A DNA stretch of 64,000 bases, from positions 241,462-305,461 of the forward strand of contig NZ_JASISW010000005.1 in assembly GCF_030063335.1 (NCBI RefSeq), written 5' to 3'. Position numbers and translations under genes: made by a program. This stretch comes from Rhodococcus sp. G-MC3. GTDB lineage: Bacteria > Actinomycetota > Actinomycetes > Mycobacteriales > Mycobacteriaceae. The notes beneath the pieces were generated by a model. It was not told the DNA's origin and made no database searches. It worked only from the letters and a program-made list of their open reading frames with translations. Shown piece after piece: positions 17,589 through 25,484 of the stretch; position 1 is the first letter of the stretch; every line of letters starts with the position of its first letter.

Positions 17589-18587
17589 TCAGACAGGTTG
17601 CGGCGAAGCACGGAACGTTCGTCGATAGGAATTGGGCGTCGTGCAGCGAACGCGTACGAAGTGTTGACGCATTACGGCAGCGTTGCCGAAACCGACGCGT
17701 TCAGAGATCACATCCATCGAGAGGTCCGAGTTCTCCAGCATGTGCTGGGCCGCGAGAACGCGTTGGTCGTTGAGCCAGCGGGCCGGGGTCGTTCCGGTCT
17801 CGGCTTGAAAGCGCCGAGCGAACGTGCGTGCCGACATGTTGACGCGTGCCGATAGCTTCTGCACCGACAGGTCGGCCTCGAGATTCTCGGTCATCCAGTC
17901 CAACAACGGCGCGAGCGTGTCGATTTCGGTAGAGGGAAGAGGCGTGGTCACGAACTGAGCCTGCCCGCCGTCACGATGCGGCGGCACGACCATGCGCCGG
18001 GCAATACCGTTCGCAACCTTGCTTCCCTGCTCCTTACGGACGATGTGCAAGCACAAATCAATGCCGGCGGCGGTGCCGGCGCTGGTGAGGACGTTTCCGT
18101 CGTCCACATAGAGAACGTTGCGGTCTACTTCTGCCAATGGATACTCGGCGGCAAGCCGTTCCGAGTGGCGCCAATGCGTCGTGCAGCGTCGGCCGTCGAG
18201 CAGTCTTGCTTTGCCTAGTAGGAACGCGCCGTTGCACAGGCTCGCGACTTTGGCGCCACGTTCGACTGCGGCACGCAGCTTGACGAGCAAAGGCTCGATC
18301 GAGGCGTCGTATTCGGTGGTGCACACGTAGCTACCGTCGTCCGAGGAGTGAGTGCCCCCCGCCGGAATGATGATCAGGTCGGCTTCGTCGAGCTGTGACA
18401 GGTCGTAGGGGACGTCGATGGTGTAGCCGAAACGCGTCTTGATGGGTTCCGCTACCCCAGCGATGAGAGAGAAATCGTAGGTGGGAAGTCCTTCGTCGGA
18501 TCTGTCGAATCCGAACACTTCGCACGCGACACCGAGCTCGAATTGCTCGGTCAACGGCATGAGCGGAACCACTACTCGTTTCAGCAC
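17589..18587 (-). CDS. GlxA-family transcriptional regulator (DJ-1/PfpI domain plus AraC HTH)
   Basis: 332 residues. The N-terminal DJ-1/PfpI-like domain (~1-200) has DLIIIPAGG and the nucleophile-elbow segment VASLCNGAFLLGKARLLDGRRCTTHW. The C-terminal AraC DNA-binding region (~225-325) has LSVQKLSARVNMSARTFARRFQAETGTTPARWL and VISERVGFGNAAVMRQHFVR. GlxA-type regulators sense small metabolites with the inactive amidase-like domain. No obvious target gene is adjacent on the same strand; the small membrane protein gene at 18670 is divergent. Confidence 0.94.
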   Translation of the reverse strand: MLKRVVVPLMPLTEQFELGVACEVFGFDRSDEGLPTYDFSLIAGVAEPIKTRFGYTIDVPYDLSQLDEADLIIIPAGGTHSSDDGSYVCTTEYDASIEPLLVKLRAAVERGAKVASLCNGAFLLGKARLLDGRRCTTHWRHSERLAAEYPLAEVDRNVLYVDDGNVLTSAGTAAGIDLCLHIVRKEQGSKVANGIARRMVVPPHRDGGQAQFVTTPLPSTEIDTLAPLLDWMTENLEADLSVQKLSARVNMSARTFARRFQAETGTTPARWLNDQRVLAAQHMLENSDLSMDVISERVGFGNAAVMRQHFVRVRCTTPNSYRRTFRASPQPV

Positions 18588-18669
18588 GAATCAAGTATGG
18601 CAGAAAAACGAGGAACTATGTCATAACCGCCACTGTTGGATCGAAACACCTGGTAGCAGGCTTGCGGAC

Positions 18670-18786
18670 ATGACCATCACCCTTGTGATCCTGGCAGTTT
18701 TGGCGGCGATATACATGGCGATATACCTGGGGTACTCGCCCGATACACACCTGGAGACCAGTCAGTTCGGTGACTACCGGTTCTGA
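18670..18786 (+). CDS. 38-residue single-pass membrane microprotein
   Basis: One hydrophobic helix (TLVILAVLAAIYMAIYL, residues 4-20) followed by a polar tail GYSPDTHLETSQFGDYRF. The upstream spacing (GCGGAC before ATG) is only a weak ribosome binding site. The clean helix-plus-tail design and stop placement argue for a real gene. It overlaps the 3' end of the convergent 2H phosphoesterase gene by 13 bases. Function unknown. Confidence 0.5.
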   Translation: MTITLVILAVLAAIYMAIYLGYSPDTHLETSQFGDYRF

Positions 18787-19298
18787 CGAACGATCCATTC
18801 GCGTTTGCCTTCCCCATCCCATCGCCGTAGAGCCGACGTGGTCCCTACCAAATCCGGCTGGACCGAGTCGAGGCGGAGCAAGGCTTCGGCCAGTTCGACG
18901 CGAGTCATGCGCCGCGCGATCGTGACGTGCGGTGTCCATTTTCCGGGGGCTGTGTGCGAACGTGAACCGTCGGCATCACCGACCAGCTCGAATGCGCGCG
19001 CATGCAGGTCGACGAGCTGCCTCGACGGCACGACCAGGCGCGCAAGGGTCGCATGCTTACCGCGAAACACGACGAACGCGCCGAGCCGCACAGGCATGCC
19101 GATGCGGAGATACTCGTCGTCGATTCGAGCGTCGAATTCGTCCATCTCGTCGGCCACCGACAACGTGATGTGCGGACGATTCGATACTCCCGTGTGTCTG
19201 CCTTGGCTGGGCAGATCTGAATCGAGTAAAAGCTGCCATTCACGCCGGACAGCCGCATCGAGCGTGTCGTCGAGGATCAATTCCAAAGACTGGACCAT
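18774..19298 (-). CDS. 2'-5' RNA ligase / 2H phosphoesterase superfamily protein
   Basis: 174 residues with the two HxTx catalytic motifs: RPHITLSV (~43-48) and PHVTIARR (~123-128), spaced as in the LigT/2H phosphoesterase fold. Members hydrolyse cyclic phosphates or 2'-5' linkages in RNA or nucleotides; the substrate here is unknown. Its ATG (19296-19298) lies only 8 bases from the start codon of the divergent dehydrogenase gene. Confidence 0.88.
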   Translation of the reverse strand: MVQSLELILDDTLDAAVRREWQLLLDSDLPSQGRHTGVSNRPHITLSVADEMDEFDARIDDEYLRIGMPVRLGAFVVFRGKHATLARLVVPSRQLVDLHARAFELVGDADGSRSHTAPGKWTPHVTIARRMTRVELAEALLRLDSVQPDLVGTTSALRRWDGEGKREWIVRQNR

Positions 19299-19306
19299 GG
19301 TGAGTC

Positions 19307-20425
19307 ATGATGGCTCACGTGGCACACGACTACTCGGAAACACGGCGGGACGTAAAGAAACTTCGAATCGGATCGATGCTCGGGGACGGGATCGGGCACG
19401 AGATCGTGCCTGCCACCATGCGGGTGGTCGACGCAGCAGTCGGCGCGGACACGTCGCTGAGCGTCGACTGGATCGAACTCCCGCTCGGACGTGAGGCGAT
19501 CGATTCCCACGGCACGCCGATACCCGACTCGACTCTGGAAATGTTGGCCACCCTCGATTCGTGGATTCTCGGTCCACACGACAGCGCGTCGTACCCGGAG
19601 CCCTTTCGGTCGCAGCTCACACCGGGCGGCGTCGTACGTAAGAAGTTCGATCTGTTCGCCAATATTCGTCCTGCTCGCGCGTTTCCGGACGTGCGAGCAA
19701 TGTCGCCCGAGATGGACCTCGTCGTGGTCCGGGAGAACACCGAAGGTTTCTACGCTGACAGGAACATGTTCGTCGGTAGCGGAGAGTTCATGCCTACTCC
19801 CGACGTCGCTCTTGCGGTCGGGGTCTTCACCCGCGCTGCGTGCGAACGCATTGCGCGCGAGGCTTTCACATTGGCGAGAGGTCGACGCAAGCACGTGACA
19901 ATCGTCCACAAGACGAATGTCCTGAGCATGACGACGGGTCTCTTTCGTGATGTCTGCCGAGCCGTTGCGGAAGACTTTCGAGACGTCACCGTCGACGAGG
20001 AGCACATCGATGCGCTTGCTGCTCATCTCGTCAGAAGGGGAAGCGATTTCGATGTGATCGTGGCCGAGAACATGTTCGGTGACATCCTGTCGGATCTGGC
20101 AGGGGAGCTGTCCGGTTCATTGGGCATGGCTCCCTCGCTCAACACGTCCGAGACGAAAGCGATGGCCCAAGCCGCCCACGGCTCGGCACCGGACATCGCG
20201 GGAAAGAACCGGGCCAATCCGACCGCCTTGTTCCTCTCATCTGCGATGTTGCTCGATTGGCTCGCCGACCACAGCGGCGACAGTCGACTTCACCATGCCG
20301 CCAAGCGCATCCGGCACGCCGTCGAGGCCACGCTCGATGCAGGCGTCGCCACCGCCGATCTGGGTGGACGGGCTTCGACCAGCGAATTCGCCGAGACCGT
20401 TGTCGCTCGCACTCTGCGGGTCTGA
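19307..20425 (+). CDS. isocitrate/isopropylmalate dehydrogenase-family decarboxylating dehydrogenase
   Basis: 372 residues. NAD-dependent beta-hydroxyacid oxidative decarboxylase fold: RIGSMLGDGIGHEIVPATMRV near the N-terminus, VRENTEGFYAD (~143-153), the lysine segment VHKTNVLSMT, DVIVAENMFGDILSDLAGELSGSLGMAPS and AHGSAPDIAGKNRANPTA. Sequence features favour the tartrate dehydrogenase/isocitrate group over LeuB. The exact substrate is not decidable here and no leucine or lysine pathway genes are near. The start choice ATG 19307 or 19310 makes the intergenic gap to the divergent gene only 8 bases. Confidence 0.92.
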   Translation: MMAHVAHDYSETRRDVKKLRIGSMLGDGIGHEIVPATMRVVDAAVGADTSLSVDWIELPLGREAIDSHGTPIPDSTLEMLATLDSWILGPHDSASYPEPFRSQLTPGGVVRKKFDLFANIRPARAFPDVRAMSPEMDLVVVRENTEGFYADRNMFVGSGEFMPTPDVALAVGVFTRAACERIAREAFTLARGRRKHVTIVHKTNVLSMTTGLFRDVCRAVAEDFRDVTVDEEHIDALAAHLVRRGSDFDVIVAENMFGDILSDLAGELSGSLGMAPSLNTSETKAMAQAAHGSAPDIAGKNRANPTALFLSSAMLLDWLADHSGDSRLHHAAKRIRHAVEATLDAGVATADLGGRASTSEFAETVVARTLRV

Positions 20426-21277
20426 TCAGGGCTTGCGGCAGCTGAAGATGGCAGTTCCGGGGAAGAGTTGGCCGCGCAGTGGGCTCCACTGACCCCACTC
20501 GCGGTCCAGCCATTCCGGCCATTCCGGCTCGACGATGTCACGAACGTCGAGGCCGGCCCCGACGATCTCACGCACTCGGTCACCGATTGTTCGGTGGTGT
20601 TCGACGTAGGTGGGCGTTCCCTCGGAATCGAACTCGACGTACGGCGTCCTGTCGAAGTAGGGGATGGTTGCCGTCAGTCCGATCGGTCCTGGATCGTCCG
20701 GGAAGATCCACCGCATCGGGTGGTTGACGGCGAAGACCCAGATTCCACCGGGTCGTAGCACTCGCGCAACCTCGGCCATCACATTTGCGGAGTCGGCGAC
20801 GAACGGAACGGCGCCGAACGCCGAGCACGCGATGTCGAAGCTCGAGTCGGCGAACGGCAGTGATTCGGCGCTTGCCTGGATCAGGGGCACGGACGTGCCA
20901 CCGGTGGCCATTGCGTCGAGCCCTTTCGTGAGCATTCCCGACGAAATGTCGAGCCCGACCGCACGTGCCCCGTGCGCTCCGAGCCACCGTGCGCACGGCG
21001 CGGAGCCGCAACCCACTTCCAGGATGTCTTTGCCTACGACATCGCCCAGCAGATGCGCGTCGCCTTCGTGTAGACCTTCCGGGCACCACACGAATTCTCC
21101 TTGTTCCGTGCCCACCCCCAAGAATTCACCGTGTGTTCGGTGGTACTCGTCGGCGTCGGAATCCCACCAAGCGCGACTTGCCTTGTCGCTCGCGTCGGAG
21201 CCGATGCGGGCTCTACCTGGTACAACGGGGGAGCGAGGTTCCTGCGGCACGGGGGAGCTGTCGGTCACCGAGGACAC
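20426..21277 (-). CDS. class I SAM-dependent methyltransferase
   Basis: 283 residues from GTG 21277 (GTG 21268 also possible; the open frame extends to 21493 into the rpsA promoter, which is unlikely to be coding). Motif I DILEVGCGSAPCARWLGAHG, motif II LDISSGML, post-II QASAESLPFADSSFDIACSAF and motif III VLRPGGIWVFAVNHPMRW are all present. The N-terminal block RAWWDSDADEYHRTHGEFLG is typical of a mycobacterial/rhodococcal methyltransferase found next to rpsA. Substrate unknown. Confidence 0.9.
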   Translation of the reverse strand: MSSVTDSSPVPQEPRSPVVPGRARIGSDASDKASRAWWDSDADEYHRTHGEFLGVGTEQGEFVWCPEGLHEGDAHLLGDVVGKDILEVGCGSAPCARWLGAHGARAVGLDISSGMLTKGLDAMATGGTSVPLIQASAESLPFADSSFDIACSAFGAVPFVADSANVMAEVARVLRPGGIWVFAVNHPMRWIFPDDPGPIGLTATIPYFDRTPYVEFDSEGTPTYVEHHRTIGDRVREIVGAGLDVRDIVEPEWPEWLDREWGQWSPLRGQLFPGTAIFSCRKP

Positions 21278-21493
21278 GTTAGTCGTGTTCCCCGGCAGCT
21301 CCTGCCTGGTTTGCCCCCTTGTGACCGAGTCGCGTACCATGTTCAACGCGAGTGTGTTCATGCTGCGGCGGAATCGATCGGGTCCTGCTCGTCGACGACG
21401 GTACGCAGCGGAACAATTTCGTTCTTCATTAGTTGAATAGTCCGACCGAACATCCATCAACCGATACCCAACCCGTCCGGAGCAACTCAACAC

Positions 21494-22972
21494 ATGCCCT
21501 CAACCACAACCTCACCGCAGGTAGCCATAAATGATATTGGCTCCGCAGAGGATTTTCTCGCGGCTATCGACGCCACGATCAAGTATTTCAACGATGGTGA
21601 CATCGTCGAAGGCACCATCGTCAAGGTCGACCGCGACGAGGTTCTGCTCGACATCGGTTACAAGACCGAAGGCGTCATCCCTTCCCGTGAGCTCTCCATC
21701 AAGCACGACGTCGACCCCAATGAGGTCGTCTCCGTGGGCGATGAGGTCGAAGCTCTCGTTCTCACCAAGGAGGACAAGGAAGGCCGCCTGATCCTGTCCA
21801 AGAAGCGCGCACAGTATGAGCGCGCTTGGGGCACCATCGAAGAGCTCAAGGAGAAGGACGAGGCCGTCAAGGGCACCGTCATCGAGGTCGTCAAGGGTGG
21901 ACTCATCCTCGACATCGGTCTCCGCGGCTTCCTTCCCGCTTCGCTCGTCGAGATGCGTCGTGTCCGCGATCTTCAGCCGTACGTCGGCAAGGAGATCGAG
22001 GCCAAGATCATCGAGCTCGACAAGAACCGCAACAACGTGGTCCTGTCGCGCCGTGCGTGGCTGGAGCAGACACAGTCCGAGGTTCGCAGCGAGTTCCTGC
22101 ACCAGCTCCAGAAGGGACAGGTCCGCAAGGGCGTCGTCTCTTCCATCGTCAACTTCGGTGCCTTCGTGGACCTGGGCGGCGTAGACGGACTGGTTCACGT
22201 TTCCGAGCTGTCCTGGAAGCACATCGATCACCCGTCCGAGGTTGTCGAGGTCGGCACCGAGGTCACCGTCGAGGTTCTCGACGTCGATCTGGACCGCGAG
22301 CGTGTTTCGCTGTCGCTCAAGGCAACTCAAGAAGATCCTTGGCGTCAGTTTGCTCGTACGCACGCCATCGGCCAGATCGTTCCCGGTAAGGTCACCAAGC
22401 TCGTTCCCTTCGGTGCGTTCGTTCGCGTCGAAGAGGGCATCGAGGGCCTCGTGCACATCTCCGAGTTGGCCGAGCGCCACGTGGAGGTTCCGGACCAGGT
22501 CGTGGGTGTCGGCGACGATGCACTCGTCAAGGTCATCGACATCGATCTCGAGCGTCGTCGGATCTCGTTGAGCCTCAAGCAGGCCAACGAAGATTACGCA
22601 GAAGAGTTCGATCCGTCGAAGTACGGAATGGCCGACTCGTACGACGAGCAGGGCAACTACATCTTCCCCGAGGGCTTCGACTCCGAGACCAACGAATGGC
22701 TCGAAGGCTACGAGAAGCAGCGTGAAGAGTGGGAAGGCCGCTACGCCGAGGCGGAGCGTCGCCACAAGATGCACACCGCTCAGATGGAGAAGACGGCGAA
22801 GGACGAGGCTGCTGAAGCCGCCAACACCAACTACTCCTCCGAGTCGGGTCAAGAAGCCGCAGACACCGAAGGTGATGCTCCCGCAGCATCGGCTCCGGCT
22901 GCGACCGGTGGATCACTGGCCAGCGATGCTCAGCTCGCTGCGCTGCGTGAGAAGCTGTCGGGCAACGCCTGA
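21494..22972 (+). CDS. rpsA: 30S ribosomal protein S1
   Basis: 492 residues with four S1 RNA-binding repeats: starting near GDIVEGTIVKVDRDEVLLDIGYKTEG, VKGTVIEVVKGGLILDIG, KGVVSSIVNFGAFVDLGGVDGLVHVSEL and VPGKVTKLVPFGAFVRVEEGIEGLVHISEL. The actinobacterial-type C-terminal tail is acidic and Ala/Thr-rich. Recruits mRNA to the small subunit and takes part in trans-translation. Third-position GC is very high, as expected of a highly expressed gene. The promoter must lie within or just 3' of the divergent methyltransferase start. Confidence 0.98.
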   Translation: MPSTTTSPQVAINDIGSAEDFLAAIDATIKYFNDGDIVEGTIVKVDRDEVLLDIGYKTEGVIPSRELSIKHDVDPNEVVSVGDEVEALVLTKEDKEGRLILSKKRAQYERAWGTIEELKEKDEAVKGTVIEVVKGGLILDIGLRGFLPASLVEMRRVRDLQPYVGKEIEAKIIELDKNRNNVVLSRRAWLEQTQSEVRSEFLHQLQKGQVRKGVVSSIVNFGAFVDLGGVDGLVHVSELSWKHIDHPSEVVEVGTEVTVEVLDVDLDRERVSLSLKATQEDPWRQFARTHAIGQIVPGKVTKLVPFGAFVRVEEGIEGLVHISELAERHVEVPDQVVGVGDDALVKVIDIDLERRRISLSLKQANEDYAEEFDPSKYGMADSYDEQGNYIFPEGFDSETNEWLEGYEKQREEWEGRYAEAERRHKMHTAQMEKTAKDEAAEAANTNYSSESGQEAADTEGDAPAASAPAATGGSLASDAQLAALREKLSGNA

Positions 22973-23004
22973 TAGAAGTAGTGCACCCGTGAGGGTGTGA
23001 CCGC

Positions 23005-23039
23005 AAAGCCCCGGTTCTCCTCGTGAGAACCGGGGCTTT
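23005..23039 (+). terminator. rho-independent terminator after rpsA
   Basis: 15-bp perfect stem AAAGCCCCGGTTCTC with its complement and a 5-base loop CTCGT, followed by a short T-containing tail, 32 bases after the rpsA stop. Confidence 0.92.
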
Positions 23040-23062
23040 CTTCGGTCAAGGTTTGCTCGGCT

Positions 23063-23089
23063 ATAGCGTGAAGGACGCCTTCACGCTAT
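23063..23089. repeat. 27-bp palindrome (candidate dispersed intergenic element)
   Basis: ATAGCGTGAAGG, spacer ACG, then its exact 12-base reverse complement. It sits right after the rpsA terminator without a T run, so it is not an ordinary terminator. Its TGAAGG...CCTTCA core resembles the TGAATG...CATTCA palindrome at 24843-24857 on the other side of coaE. Confidence 0.7.
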
Positions 23090-23145
23090 CTGTTGGTATG
23101 AATGGACCATCGACTCGATCGCGCGACCGTGCCGAAATAACAAAA

Positions 23146-23176
23146 ATGGACCCGATCCGTGAGGATTCGGGTCCAT
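23146..23176 (-). terminator. rho-independent terminator of the 69-residue small protein gene
   Basis: Read on the minus strand, a stem ATGGACCCGA with its complement, extended by three further pairs past a one-base bulge, is followed by TTTTTG. It lies 21 bases after the stop of the small gene at 23198-23407. Confidence 0.8.
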
Positions 23177-23197
23177 CGTCGTATTCGACGGGGCGGC

Positions 23198-23407
23198 TCA
23201 ACCTGCGACGGCGGGACTCCACTGACCGACGGCTTCCGTCCGCTTACGCATGGAAGCGAAGCTGTGACGAGCCGGGCTGAGCAGATTTGTGAACCAATTT
23301 CGCCGATGGACGGCCAACGCCAAGGCAACCTCCGGAATTAAAATGACGTGAACTCCCGAGTCCATGCCGAGACGGTGCCGACCCGGTTGGATCTGATTGC
23401 TTCGCAT
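23198..23407 (-). CDS. small conserved-looking hypothetical protein (69 residues)
   Basis: MRSNQIQPGRHRLGMDSGVHVILIPEVALALAVHRRNWF... ends SMRKRTEAVGQWSPAVAG. AAAAGGA lies 7 bases before its ATG and a T-tailed terminator follows its stop on the same strand; both support a real gene. The product is basic, with one hydrophobic stretch (VHVILIPEVALALAV). I recognise no domain. It is divergent from coaE. Confidence 0.65.
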   Translation of the reverse strand: MRSNQIQPGRHRLGMDSGVHVILIPEVALALAVHRRNWFTNLLSPARHSFASMRKRTEAVGQWSPAVAG

Positions 23408-23536
23408 CGAAGGTCCTTTTCGCTAGCAGTGGGTCGGCAAATACTTATCTCGCACGTCGAAGATAACGGACAACACGATAAACCTGGTGTATTTGGGGCT
23501 GGTGTGCTTCGGCGTGTTCGATGAGAGACTGGAGAG

Positions 23537-24772
23537 ATGTTGAGACTGGGCCTCACCGGAGGCATTGGAGCAGGCAAGTCGACGGTCTCGAGAACGCTGT
23601 CCGAACTTGGGGGAGTGCTCGTCGATGCGGACGTCATTGCGCGTGAGGTAGTCGAGCCTGGAACGCAAGGTCTGTCGGCGTTGGTGGAGGCATTCGGTGA
23701 GGATGTGCTGGACGAGAACGGTGCACTGAACCGTCCGGCATTGGCAGCCAAGGCATTCGGTGACGATGAGTCCCGAGCGAAACTGAATTCGATCGTCCAC
23801 CCTCTGGTGGGTAGGCGCACCGCGGAACTGATCGAAGGCGCGCCCCGCGATGCTGTGGTCGTCCAGGACATTCCATTGTTGGTCGAAGGCAAGATGGGCG
23901 CCTTGTTCCAACTCGTCGCGGTGGTCTACGCCGACGCCGAGGAACGCATCGAGAGGCTCGTCGGTCAACGAGGAATGCCGGAGAACGACGCGCGTGCGCG
24001 CATTGCGGCGCAGGCAACGGACGAGCAGCGAAGGGACGCTGCAGACATTTGGATCGACAACAGCGGCGCTCCGGGCGATCTCGACGATGTTGTTCGATCA
24101 CTGTGGGCGGACCGGCTCGTGCCCTTCGAGCAGAACATCAGGGACGGGGTGGTCGTGCGTACACATCCGAGGTTGGTCTCTGCGGACCCGACTTGGCCTG
24201 CTCAGGCTGCTCGTTTGATGGCGAGGTTGGCACTCGCATGCGGAAGTGTTGCTGTGCGAATAGATCACATCGGCTCGACTGCGATTTCCGGGCTGGACGC
24301 GAAGGATGTCGTCGATATTCAAATTACTGTTGCCAGCATCGATGCAGCAGATGCCCTGACGGAACCGTTGCGGCAGATCGGGTTTCCACGACTCGCGCAC
24401 ATCACGGCGGACGATCCCAAGCCTGCGTACGGAATCGGTGGAGAGGCCGACCCTGCCGTATGGGCCAAACGGATTCACGGCGGGGCCGATCCAGCTCGAC
24501 CTGTGAACATTCACCTGAGGGTCGACGGTTGGCCCGGCCAACAATTCGCGCTCCTGTTCAGAGACTGGCTACAGTCGACTCCTGGAGTCGTCGCCGAGTA
24601 TCTCGATATCAAGAGGGCTGCTGCCGCGGCGGCAGCCGCTGTCGATGTGTCCGACTACGAGGGTGCGATGACGGCGTACCTGAACGCCAAGGGGCCGTGG
24701 TTCGACCGCGCCTACGTTCGCGCGTGGGAATGGGCTGAGGAGACAGGCTGGAGCGCGTCCACTTCGGCGTAG
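23537..24772 (+). CDS. coaE: dephospho-CoA kinase fused to a GrpB (UPF0157) domain
   Basis: Catalyses the last step of coenzyme A synthesis, phosphorylating dephospho-CoA at the 3'-OH. 411 residues. The kinase domain (~1-200) opens with P-loop GLTGGIGAGKST and has DADVIAREVV, VVVQDIPLLVE and QRGMPENDARARIAAQA. The second half (~205-405) is a GrpB/nucleotidyltransferase-like domain: RIDHIGSTAISGLDAKDVVDIQITV and HLRVDGWPGQQFALLFRDWL. This fusion is usual in Mycobacteriales, where the C-terminal domain is thought to aid folding or activity of CoaE. Gene order rpsA-coaE-uvrB is conserved with M. tuberculosis. Confidence 0.97.
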   Translation: MLRLGLTGGIGAGKSTVSRTLSELGGVLVDADVIAREVVEPGTQGLSALVEAFGEDVLDENGALNRPALAAKAFGDDESRAKLNSIVHPLVGRRTAELIEGAPRDAVVVQDIPLLVEGKMGALFQLVAVVYADAEERIERLVGQRGMPENDARARIAAQATDEQRRDAADIWIDNSGAPGDLDDVVRSLWADRLVPFEQNIRDGVVVRTHPRLVSADPTWPAQAARLMARLALACGSVAVRIDHIGSTAISGLDAKDVVDIQITVASIDAADALTEPLRQIGFPRLAHITADDPKPAYGIGGEADPAVWAKRIHGGADPARPVNIHLRVDGWPGQQFALLFRDWLQSTPGVVAEYLDIKRAAAAAAAAVDVSDYEGAMTAYLNAKGPWFDRAYVRAWEWAEETGWSASTSA

Positions 24773-24809
24773 GGTTGCGGCCGGGTTTTGTGACTGCAAG
24801 ACCCAGTCA

Positions 24810-24860
24810 GCATGAATGGTCCATAACAAAAGTTAGACGGCTTGAATGCGCCATTCATGC
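24810..24860. repeat. inverted repeats between coaE and DUF402 gene
   Basis: GCATGAATGG (24810-24819) and its exact reverse complement CCATTCATGC (24851-24860) flank 31 bases; inside the right arm lies a second palindrome, TGAATG-CGC-CATTCA (24843-24857). The two genes converge here, so it may serve as a bidirectional 3'-end structure. No T run follows. Confidence 0.6.
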
Positions 24861-24873
24861 CGAAGCGGTGAAT

Positions 24874-25419
24874 CTAGCGAGCTGTTTTCGGCCGCCACGA
24901 CGTCGGCATCCCGAGCGAGGCCAACCATGCGTCCAGGTCGTGGTTGTACGCGGCTATGCCTGCGATCGCCGCGACCGAGCGGTTCATCGCCAGTTCGGCG
25001 GTCGCAGTGTCGAGGTGTCCGTCGACCCGTGCCTCCAGCAGTTCGTCGGCATCGAGGAAATCGAATCCCCGACCCGTCCGCACGACGATGTCCAGGTAGT
25101 GATCGACCGACGTCCACACGTCACCCCCGTCGACGAATTCGCCGACGTCGATGTAGTAGTTCTGATCTCTCACATGCCCCGGCATGTAGTGAAAGATCGA
25201 GGCCCGCAGTCCCAGGCTCGGCAGTAGCCAGGATTGCAGGTAGTCGAACTGGATGTGGTCCGACGGCCTTGCCATGTACAGACCCCATGGCTCGATGCGG
25301 AACTCGTCGACCGGACGCACGAAACCTTTTGGATCGGTGTTGGTCAATCGGGCGACGTCGAAGTACTCCACCTTCGGTGGATGTATGTGAACGGGCGGCG
25401 CGGAGGCTGGGTCGTCCAT
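24874..25419 (-). CDS. DUF402 domain protein
   Basis: 181 residues. DUF402 (FomD-like nucleoside diphosphate/triphosphate hydrolase fold) is indicated by EPWGLYMARPSDHIQFDYLQSWLLPSLGLRASIFHYMPGH, then DQNYYIDVGEF and the acidic cluster VDHYLDIVVRTGRGFDFLDADELLEA, which supplies the usual metal-binding acids. Its ATG is close to the divergent uvrB start. In M. tuberculosis a comparable gene (Rv1632c) lies in the same place between coaE and uvrB. Confidence 0.85.
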   Translation of the reverse strand: MDDPASAPPVHIHPPKVEYFDVARLTNTDPKGFVRPVDEFRIEPWGLYMARPSDHIQFDYLQSWLLPSLGLRASIFHYMPGHVRDQNYYIDVGEFVDGGDVWTSVDHYLDIVVRTGRGFDFLDADELLEARVDGHLDTATAELAMNRSVAAIAGIAAYNHDLDAWLASLGMPTSWRPKTAR

Positions 25420-25484
25420 GAGTGATCAAGCTACCTGGCCGCGCACGAATCGAACGTGTCGGTGGTCGCGTCTACCCTGGAAGC

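Noticed and set aside
21278..21493. N-terminal 72-codon extension of the methyltransferase
   Set aside because: Covers the rpsA promoter region and gives a basic, motif-free sequence ahead of the usual protein start.
21512..22852. 446-codon open frame antisense to rpsA
   Set aside because: Shadow of a strongly biased ribosomal protein gene; repeated Asp/Leu/Val pattern follows the S1 repeats.
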